DNA of 12,748 bases from Ruminococcus sp. UBA5129 (GTDB taxonomy: Bacteria; Bacillota; Clostridia; Oscillospirales; Ruminococcaceae), in the NCBI GenBank assembly GCA_002414125.1, contig DHYN01000061.1, positions 1-12,748 on the forward strand, read 5' to 3'. Shown here piece by piece: positions 7,688 to 12,748 of the stretch. How positions within the stretch are numbered: position 1 is the stretch's first letter; every line of letters begins with the position of its first letter. The translations under genes were made by a program, and so were the position numbers. Below the pieces are notes generated by a model that saw only the letters and a program-made list of their open reading frames with translations, was not told the origin of the DNA and ran no database searches.

Positions 7688-7984
7688 TTAATATTTAAGT
7701 CCAAGCATGGCATTCTTTTTTCTCTTTTCCTCTATCCAGAACTTATTCATTATCCTTTGAGCCACCAGAGCAGGTGCGTCTCTATCGGGAACATATGTCG
7801 TTTTATCACGGTAATAAAGCATCACCTTGCACTCACTGCGAGGATAATTCTTGGAATTACGGTAAATGTAGTCCCTTGCAGCTTTGACCGAATTAAAACG
7901 GCGTGCGAACTCGGGCGAGTCCACGAGAAGCTTCGTTGATGAAAAATAGCGTCCTGACGGGATATGCTTGATAACTCTTCGCAT
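7688..7984 (-). CDS. Small basic protein of unknown function, last gene of the PHP operon
   Basis: I do not recognise this 98-residue protein. The start is the ATG at 7984, with AGGAGGG at 7993-7999 (8 bases spacing); a longer frame from TTG at 8005 has no advantage. That ribosome binding site lies over the TAG stop of the upstream DUF218 gene, which suggests coupled translation and supports the gene being real. It has no signal peptide or membrane segment and is strongly basic: by my count about 23 K/R against 9 D/E. It contains an aromatic-rich middle (YIYRNSKNYP, MLYYRDKTTY) and ends in a K/R-rich helix (IEEKRKKNAM). A nucleic-acid-binding or membrane-surface role is possible but only inferred from charge. 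Confidence 0.75.
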   Translation of the reverse strand: MRRVIKHIPSGRYFSSTKLLVDSPEFARRFNSVKAARDYIYRNSKNYPRSECKVMLYYRDKTTYVPDRDAPALVAQRIMNKFWIEEKRKKNAMLGLKY

Positions 7985-7997
7985 ACTTTGATCCCTC

Positions 7998-8777
7998 CTA
8001 TCCAAAAATGAACTGGTATGTCACTCCGAACCACTCCCGCACAACATATGTCGGAAGAAGCCAGCCTGTTTCAGACGAAACTGCATAGGTCTTTATCCCT
8101 AGCTTATCCGCTATCATCTGTGCTCTGAGCTGATGATAACCATCGGTAACGAGAGTCATATCTTCGTTCAGTCCCTTATTCTCTATGATCTCCTTTGAAT
8201 TTTTGAGGTTCTCATAGGTTGATACTGACTTGTCCTCAATTATCAGCCGCTCCGATGCTATACCGCGTTCCGTAAGGTAGTTATACATGCACTGAGCCTC
8301 GCTGATAAGCTCATCATCACCTTTGCCTCCCGAAAGTACAGCGACTGCCGACTCGTTATCGCAGAGATAGTCATACGCTGCATCGAGCCTTCGTCTCAGC
8401 ATCAAACTCGGTCTGCCGTCCTTGACCTTACAGCCGAGAACGACTATAGTCGTATCATCTGAGCTTGGCGATCTCCCGGCAGCTCTCCACATAAATCCGG
8501 AGATGACAAGAGCAAGCACTATCCCCAAAACGATGATCGCACCGCACACGCACAGAACAGGTTTTCCCAAAGGTCTCTGCCAAATTTTTCCGATAAGACC
8601 GTTCCATATTTTGCTGAACATGAAATAAACGGTCAAAAGCGTCATGACAGCCGCACCGAAGCAGTTTCCGATATTGACTATTCCTGCCGAAAACGGCACA
8701 ATAAAAAACATCAGCACTGCAGCCGATATTATGACCATGATCGGTTTTGTGCCAAACCGTTCAAAAAGCGCGATCAC
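7998..8777 (-). CDS. Membrane-anchored DUF218 (YdcF/SanA/ElyC-like) protein
   Basis: This 259-residue protein has three predicted membrane helices (about 13-32, 38-56 and 73-96) followed by a DUF218 domain at about 108-255. DUF218 features seen are the first strand IVVLGCKVKDGRPS (111-124), LSGGKGDDELISEA (148-161) and the E-S-x-x-Y-E-N region at 181-190. Relatives (SanA, ElyC, YdcF) are tied to envelope integrity and cell-wall precursor handling, but the biochemical reaction is not settled. The start is GTG at 8777, with AAGGAG five bases before it; it overlaps the TGA of the TSCPD gene as GTGA, a classic coupling arrangement. The C-terminal domain is probably outside the membrane, as in relatives. 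Family assignment is firm, function weak. Confidence 0.88.
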   Translation of the reverse strand: MIALFERFGTKPIMVIISAAVLMFFIVPFSAGIVNIGNCFGAAVMTLLTVYFMFSKIWNGLIGKIWQRPLGKPVLCVCGAIIVLGIVLALVISGFMWRAAGRSPSSDDTTIVVLGCKVKDGRPSLMLRRRLDAAYDYLCDNESAVAVLSGGKGDDELISEAQCMYNYLTERGIASERLIIEDKSVSTYENLKNSKEIIENKGLNEDMTLVTDGYHQLRAQMIADKLGIKTYAVSSETGWLLPTYVVREWFGVTYQFIFG

Positions 8778-9016
8778 AGCGACTCCTTAAGAGCCTTTGC
8801 GAGCTGTGCGGGACAGGATGTATTCTTGAATCCGCAGCGGATGTTCTCGAGCTTTTCGATGACCTCAGTAACATTCATTCCCTTTACGAGGGCGCTGATC
8901 CCCTTGAGATTTCCGTTGCAGCCACCGAGAAACGCAACATCCTTTACGATACCGTCCTCAACATCGAGCATTATCTTCTTGGAGCAGACTCCCTGCGGAG
9001 TAAATTCATATTTCAT
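8774..9016 (-). CDS. TSCPD-domain small protein (TIGR03905-like)
   Basis: This 80-residue protein carries the TSCPAQLA motif (67-74) that names the TSCPD domain, also found at the C-terminus of some class II ribonucleotide reductases. Four cysteines are placed at 11 (GVCSKK), 33 (GGCNGN), 61 (IRCG) and 68 (TSCP), which could bind a metal or form a redox pair. Full-length stand-alone proteins of about this size are common in Firmicutes and uncharacterised. The ATG at 9016 is preceded by AAAGGA at 8 bases, which lies within the last codons and stop of the PHP gene only 5 bases away. There is no ribonucleotide reductase gene in the window, so a link to that enzyme is unsupported here. Confidence 0.88.
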   Translation of the reverse strand: MKYEFTPQGVCSKKIMLDVEDGIVKDVAFLGGCNGNLKGISALVKGMNVTEVIEKLENIRCGFKNTSCPAQLAKALKESL

Positions 9017-9021
9017 AGCTT

Positions 9022-9867
9022 TTATCCTTTCTGGTTCATTTTAGCGGCAAGCTTGATGATCCTCTCATAGTTCTCCTGAATTGTATACTCTTTTCCGAGA
9101 TGAGTCGGGACACTGTTGTAGAGTCCGTGGAAATCAGAGCCGCCTGTCTCTATAAGCTCATATCTGTTCGCAATAGCCTTGAGCTCTGCACGGCACTTTT
9201 CGTCCGCAGAATAGTGACCGATCTCAACGCCGTCGATCTTCCCTTTTGCCGCAAGCTCGTCAAGAAGCTCAATGCTGTCATAATGAGCAGGATGAGCCAT
9301 AACGGCAACTCCCTTTGCGGTGTGGATGAGATCGAGTACAAAATTTACATCGGGATACGCTCTCTCAACGTAGCACGAACCGACCTTCGGGTTGAACAGC
9401 TCACGGTCGAGTTCCCCGTAGAATTCGAGTGCATAGCCGTAATCTATAAGCGCACGCATGATATGCTGCTTGAAAATACTTTTGGAGCTTGTAGTATGCT
9501 TGAGTACGCTTTCAATTGTGATCGGGTACTTTTCCATTACCTTTTCGATCATTTCCTTTGAACATGCCTTTCTGATCTCACACGACTTAAGGCAGAGACC
9601 CTCGAGCCTGTCGGGTTTTCCCGGAGCGTAACAGAGAATATGCACCTTTCTCTGACGTTCCTTATCCCAGGCGGAAAGCTCTACTCCGTGAAGGATACCT
9701 ACATTGTGGCGCTTTCCGAGAATATCCGAGCGTGAGAATGACGCCATCGTATCGTGGTCGGTGATTGAAATCACATCTATACCGGTAAGCTGTGCCTGAG
9801 CGATCACATCCTCGATACCGAGCGAGCCGTCAGACAGCTTTGTATGGCAGTGAAGATCACAGATCAT
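9022..9867 (-). CDS. PHP-domain phosphoesterase, TrpH/YciV (RNase AM-like) type
   Basis: This 281-residue cytoplasmic protein belongs to the polymerase-and-histidinol-phosphatase superfamily of metal-dependent phosphoesterases. Metal-ligand motifs are all present: H6 and H8 in DLHCHT, D13 in LSDG, D37-H38-D39 in TDHD, E63 in GVEL, H76, H192 in AHP, and D245 and H247 in SDFHG. The Escherichia coli member YciV acts as a 5'-3' exonuclease on short RNA and on 3',5'-nucleotide bisphosphates; that activity is a family-based inference here. I chose the ATG at 9867 (AGAGG five bases upstream, right before the first motif). An ATG at 9951 would add 28 residues but lies only about 13 bases from the predicted transcript start and has no ribosome binding site. 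It is the first gene of a four-gene operon. Confidence 0.9.
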   Translation of the reverse strand: MICDLHCHTKLSDGSLGIEDVIAQAQLTGIDVISITDHDTMASFSRSDILGKRHNVGILHGVELSAWDKERQRKVHILCYAPGKPDRLEGLCLKSCEIRKACSKEMIEKVMEKYPITIESVLKHTTSSKSIFKQHIMRALIDYGYALEFYGELDRELFNPKVGSCYVERAYPDVNFVLDLIHTAKGVAVMAHPAHYDSIELLDELAAKGKIDGVEIGHYSADEKCRAELKAIANRYELIETGGSDFHGLYNSVPTHLGKEYTIQENYERIIKLAAKMNQKG

Positions 9868-9970
9868 AGCAACCTCTTTCTCCGCATCAAAATTATGCGG
9901 CTGTATAATGCTGCCATTCAGGTCGAACCGCAGCGCCTTCTGCGCTCTCATACACAATAAAGGTGTTAAA

Positions 9971-9999
9971 ATTATACCATACTATAAGAGGTATTGCAA
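9971..9999 (-). promoter_or_regulatory. Extended -10 promoter of the PHP-TSCPD-DUF218 operon
   Basis: On the minus strand TTGCAA (9994-9999) is followed after 17 bases by TATAAT (9971-9976). The TGG just before the -10 box makes it an extended -10 promoter. Predicted start is near 9964, giving a leader of about 97 bases to the chosen ATG. Confidence 0.7.
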
Positions 10000-10005
10000 G
10001 TCTTA

Positions 10006-10046
10006 TTGAACAATTTTCATCTTGTTTTCACATTTCTATTGTTCAA
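10006..10046 (-). repeat. AT-rich inverted repeat between rsmI and the PHP promoter
   Basis: TTGAACAAT (10006-10014) and ATTGTTCAA (10038-10046) form a perfect 9-bp inverted repeat with a 23-base spacer. It lies just after rsmI and just upstream of the PHP -35 box. It may be a weak terminator for the rsmI transcript (tail UAAGACUU, poor) or a paired binding site for a regulator of the PHP operon. The two cannot be separated from sequence. Confidence 0.4.
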
Positions 10047-10073
10047 ATTACCCATTGTATATTTAAAAGCGTC

Positions 10074-10907
10074 TTATTCCTCACCGCAAAACGCCGAGTA
10101 AAGCTCGCTTTTTCGGAATCCACACTCCTTTGCGATAGCCTTGCACGCATCGACAGGACGCTCCCCCATCTCAACGAGCTTTCTCACGCGGACAAGCGCA
10201 TCGTCTATCGTAAGTTCATCGGAAGTCTGAACTGTCTGACCCTCGAGAACGAGAACATATTCTCCGCGCGGCACGGTAGTTTCGTAATACTCGACCGCCT
10301 CTCCAAGAGTCATGCGAAGCACTTCCTCGTGAACCTTCGTAAGCTCACGACAGAGCGATATTCGCCTATCCCTGCCAAAAAACGACTCAAGATCCGCAAG
10401 TGTCGTCCGCAGCTTGTGCGGAGCTTCGTAGAACACCATAAGTCCTGATTCGTTCCTCAAAAGCTCAAGACGTTCGGCTCTCTGCTTTTTGTTAACCGGA
10501 AGAAAGCCCTCAAACATGAATCGCGATGTCGGCAGTCCCGAAACCGCTACTGCTGAAACGACTGCGCTCGGACCCGGAACTACTCTGACCTCGATACCGT
10601 TTTCCGCACATAGCTTCACAAGAAGCTCGCCGGGGTCGGAGATGCACGGCATCCCTGCATCGGTCACGATACCGCAGCTCTCTCCTGCAATAAGCCTGCC
10701 GATTATCGCCTCTGCTGACGCACGCGTACTGTGCTCGTGGAAGCTCACGAGCGGCTTTTTGATCTCGTATCTGTTGAACAGCTTCACCGTTACACGCGTG
10801 TCCTCGGCGCAAACAAAATCAACGCTTCTGAGCGTATCGAGCTGTCTGAGCGTTATGTCCTCCATATTTCCTATCGGCGTTCCGATAACGTAAAAAATGC
10901 CGCTCAT
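10074..10907 (-). CDS. rsmI: 16S rRNA (cytidine-1402-2'-O)-methyltransferase RsmI
   Basis: This 277-residue SAM-dependent enzyme methylates the ribose of C1402 in 16S rRNA, in the ribosomal P-site region. It has the tetrapyrrole-methylase fold: IGTPIGN (8-14) at the N-terminus, AEDTR (34-38), the glycine-rich TDAGMPCISDPG (82-93), PGPSA (111-115) and FYEAPHKL (159-166). A short helical C-terminal segment (about 232-277) is typical of RsmI. The start is the ATG at 10907 with AAAGGAG at 5 bases; it overlaps the upstream methyltransferase stop as ATGA. A longer in-frame reading back to 11039 would run deep into that gene and lacks support. The pairing with a TrmN6-like gene also occurs in Bacillus subtilis (yabB ... 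yabC). Confidence 0.96.
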   Translation of the reverse strand: MSGIFYVIGTPIGNMEDITLRQLDTLRSVDFVCAEDTRVTVKLFNRYEIKKPLVSFHEHSTRASAEAIIGRLIAGESCGIVTDAGMPCISDPGELLVKLCAENGIEVRVVPGPSAVVSAVAVSGLPTSRFMFEGFLPVNKKQRAERLELLRNESGLMVFYEAPHKLRTTLADLESFFGRDRRISLCRELTKVHEEVLRMTLGEAVEYYETTVPRGEYVLVLEGQTVQTSDELTIDDALVRVRKLVEMGERPVDACKAIAKECGFRKSELYSAFCGEE

Positions 10908-11626
10908 CCCTGCTCCTTTCCGACTGCGTAAATACGGCTGAGCTCCTCTGAAAAACCGTTTTCGCTCCTGATGTAAAGCTGCGGCTCGATCTTCATGAAC
11001 GGCTTTGAGCCTTTTTTGCCTTCGATCATGAAAAGCCATGGAGCTTCATCGGGATTCTTTGATACCATACGCAGTCTTTTCGGCTCTATACCGTTGTTTT
11101 TCATTGCAAATACAACATCGCTCAGACGTTCGGGACGATTGCAAAGGCACAGTCTGCCCCCGAATTTGAGCAGCTTTGCGGCAGCCGCACAAACATCGTC
11201 AATGCTGCACATTATCTCATGGCGCGCGATACGCTGAGCGGTTATCACGCTCTCGAAGCCTGCATTTGCAGCCTTATAAGGAGGATTGCAGGTCACGAGG
11301 TCGAGCTGTCCTAGCGGAGCGCCGTCCCATAGCTTTCTGAGGTCGGCACAGATCGGAACTATTCCTACAGTATCGCTTTTCTCAAGTCCGAGCCTGAGCT
11401 GCTCGATCGCTCCCTCCTGAATATCGACCGCATATGTCACAGCAGGCGGACGGCTCTTTTGCATGATGAGAGGTATTATCCCACAACCCGTTCCGAGATC
11501 GCAAGCCTTGTCCTTTGCCCTGTATCCCGAAAAATATGTCAGCAGAAAAGCATCCGTACCAAAGCGGTGATCCGAGCTCGCGCAGACATATATCTTATCG
11601 GTAAGCTTTTCGTAGGTGTATTCCAT
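10904..11626 (-). CDS. TrmN6/YabB-type tRNA (adenine-N6)-methyltransferase
   Basis: This 240-residue class I methyltransferase probably makes N6-methyladenine in a tRNA; the Escherichia coli member TrmN6 modifies A37 of tRNA-Val. The SAM-binding motif DLGTGCGI is at 43-50, an acidic strand end VDIQ at 67-70, and the N6-adenine catalytic motif NPPY at 114-117. ARHE (134-137) and the N-terminal SSDHRFGTDAFLL (17-29) are typical of this COG4123 family. The ATG at 11626 overlaps the mnmA stop by one base (TAATG); a GGAGG within the last mnmA codons is about 12 bases away, so coupling by re-initiation is likely. Overlap with rsmI supports one transcript. The exact tRNA target is not deducible. Confidence 0.92.
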   Translation of the reverse strand: MEYTYEKLTDKIYVCASSDHRFGTDAFLLTYFSGYRAKDKACDLGTGCGIIPLIMQKSRPPAVTYAVDIQEGAIEQLRLGLEKSDTVGIVPICADLRKLWDGAPLGQLDLVTCNPPYKAANAGFESVITAQRIARHEIMCSIDDVCAAAAKLLKFGGRLCLCNRPERLSDVVFAMKNNGIEPKRLRMVSKNPDEAPWLFMIEGKKGSKPFMKIEPQLYIRSENGFSEELSRIYAVGKEQG

Positions 11627-12702
11627 TATATTATAGTTCCTCCCCCGACAACGATATCGCCGTTGTAAAATACGACCGCCTGTCCGCTCGTTACAGCTCT
11701 CTGCGGCTCGTCAAAATCGACCCTGTATATGCCGTTTCCCTCGTATGAGAGCGTTGCGGGCTGCTCGGTCTGACGGTATCTCGTCTTTGCATAAACGCGC
11801 ATAGGCTCTGTAAGCGACTCGACCGAAATGAGATTAACGTCATCCGCACTGAGTGTCGATGTATAGAGCTCCGATTCATCTCCGAGCACAACTGTGTTCG
11901 TGTCAACGTCCTTGCTTACAACGTAAAGAGGTCTGCCGACCGAAACTCCGAGATGCTTGCGCTGTCCGATCGTGTAATTTATGATGCCCTTGTGTTCACC
12001 GAGAACATTTCCGTGTACATCGCAAAAATCACCCGTTCTTATCTCAGCACCGGTAAATCTGCGGATAAACTGATCGTATCGTCCGTTCGGAACAAAGCAT
12101 ATATCCTGACTGTCGGGCTTGTCGGAATTGGCAAGTCCTGCCTGCTCCGCGAGAGCTCTCACCTGCGGCTTTGTGAGATTTCCGAGCGGAAAGAGAGTAT
12201 GCGCAAGCTGATGCTGCGTGAGACTGTAGAGCACATATGTCTGATCCTTGCTTCTGTCGGACGGCCGCTTCAGTAACATACGTCCTGATCGCTCGTCCCG
12301 CTCTATCACCGCATAGTGACCCGTAGCTATATAGTCATATCCCAACGACTCGGCATAAGCGAGAAGCTCGCCGAACTTAAGATGCCTGTTGCACTCAATA
12401 CACGGATTGGGAGTTCTTCCCGAAAGATAGCTCTCAGCGAACCTGCGCATGACTTTTTCACGGAAGCTGTCCATGAGATCGAGCATAATATGATCTATAC
12501 CAAGCTTTTCGGCAGCACGCTCTGCATCCTCCGCATCTGAAAGTGCACAATGAACGCTTCCGTTCTGCTCGGCTGTATGTATATCTTCATCGGAAAAGAG
12601 CTTCATCGTAACGCCCGTGACTTCATAGCCCTGTTCTAAAAGGAGCAACGCTGCCGTCGAGCTGTCAACGCCTCCGCTCATTCCGGTCATAACCTTCTTC
12701 AT
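11626..12702 (-). CDS. mnmA: tRNA-specific 2-thiouridylase MnmA
   Basis: This 358-residue enzyme activates U34 of Lys, Glu and Gln tRNAs with ATP and inserts sulfur to give 2-thiouridine. The PP-loop SGGVDSS is at 9-15. The two catalytic cysteines are C101 in NPCIECN and C202 in DSQDICFV. ATGHYA (126-131), KDQTYVLY (152-159), GKx-type substrate contacts around YTIGQRKHLG (243-252) and the C-terminal beta-barrel (about 265-358) are present, and the length is normal for the family. Start is the ATG at 12702 with AAGGGA about 8 bases upstream. Sulfur is normally delivered by a cysteine desulfurase, which is not in this window. The gene heads the visible part of the RNA-modification cassette. Confidence 0.97.
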   Translation of the reverse strand: MKKVMTGMSGGVDSSTAALLLLEQGYEVTGVTMKLFSDEDIHTAEQNGSVHCALSDAEDAERAAEKLGIDHIMLDLMDSFREKVMRRFAESYLSGRTPNPCIECNRHLKFGELLAYAESLGYDYIATGHYAVIERDERSGRMLLKRPSDRSKDQTYVLYSLTQHQLAHTLFPLGNLTKPQVRALAEQAGLANSDKPDSQDICFVPNGRYDQFIRRFTGAEIRTGDFCDVHGNVLGEHKGIINYTIGQRKHLGVSVGRPLYVVSKDVDTNTVVLGDESELYTSTLSADDVNLISVESLTEPMRVYAKTRYRQTEQPATLSYEGNGIYRVDFDEPQRAVTSGQAVVFYNGDIVVGGGTII

Positions 12703-12714
12703 ATGTATCTTCCC

Positions 12715-12748
12715 TTATCCAAATAATGAAAAAGTCATGCGCAGGTTC
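12715..12748 (-). CDS. Possible C-terminal end of an upstream gene (partial)
   Basis: One minus-strand frame entering from the right edge reads ...NLRMTFSLFG and then stops (TAA at 12715-12717), 12 bases before mnmA. The stop overlaps the AAGG of the mnmA ribosome binding site, the pattern seen at the other operon junctions. Ten codons are too few to identify a product or to prove it is coding; the region could equally be the mnmA leader. Confidence 0.35.
   Translation of the reverse strand, partial: NLRMTFSLFG

Noticed and set aside
9868..9957. N-terminal extension of the PHP protein (ATG at 9951 or TTG at 9957)
   Set aside because: There is no ribosome binding site, the predicted transcript start is too close, and family members begin directly at the DLHxH motif.
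10908..11039. N-terminal extension of rsmI by 44 codons
   Set aside because: The extension runs inside the upstream methyltransferase gene in another frame. The ATG at 10907 has a good ribosome binding site, an ATGA overlap, and starts right before the conserved IGTPIGN motif.
1..12748. CRISPR arrays, tRNA or rRNA genes, transposases, phage or defence genes
   Set aside because: I found no regularly spaced repeats, cloverleaf structures or matching protein motifs on either strand.

Overview
The window looks like chromosomal DNA of a fibre-degrading Gram-positive gut or rumen anaerobe, most likely a Ruminococcus-type member of the Oscillospiraceae. The evidence is two large secreted enzymes that each end in a two-repeat calcium-binding dockerin with the 'DVFD' signature seen in Ruminococcus cellulosomal proteins, strong AGGAGG-type ribosome binding sites, and tightly overlapping housekeeping genes. 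Every gene I can support lies on the minus strand, so the text below reads from high to low coordinates.

Region A (about 12748-10074) is an RNA-modification cassette. A possible last few codons of an upstream gene are followed by mnmA (tRNA U34 2-thiolation), a TrmN6/YabB-type tRNA adenine-N6 methyltransferase, and rsmI (16S rRNA C1402 2'-O-methylation). The junctions are TAATG (1-base overlap) and ATGA (4-base overlap), so translation is probably coupled. An AT-rich inverted repeat follows rsmI.

Region B (about 9999-7688) has its own good promoter (TTGCAA, 17 bp, extended -10 TGGTATAAT). It is a four-gene operon: a TrpH-like PHP-domain phosphoesterase, an 80-residue TSCPD protein, a three-helix membrane DUF218/YdcF protein, and a 98-residue basic protein that I do not recognise. 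Gaps are 5 bases, then a GTGA overlap, then a Shine-Dalgarno sequence laid over the previous stop codon. A long hairpin (7603-7649) closes the operon.

Region C (about 7497-93) is a carbohydrate-degradation unit. A TTGATT-17-TATAAT promoter drives a leader of about 146 bases with several possible hairpins. The first gene is a 946-residue secreted beta-helix enzyme with CBM6 and dockerin modules. An 89-base gap holding a hairpin follows, and then a 1421-residue LacZ-type GH2 beta-galactosidase with LamG-like and dockerin modules. The two enzymes probably dock onto the same scaffoldin or onto the cell surface and act on galactose-containing hemicellulose or pectin side chains; the exact substrate is inferred. 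A 17-bp palindrome sits just upstream of the promoter. A GTAAGTAATA motif is shared between the start of the leader and a second possible promoter at the left edge of the window, which would serve a gene beyond the window.

I see no tRNA, rRNA, CRISPR array, insertion sequence, phage gene or known riboswitch. The most novel material is the unassigned beta-helix enzyme and its structured, apparently regulated leader, followed by the PHP-TSCPD-DUF218-orphan operon.
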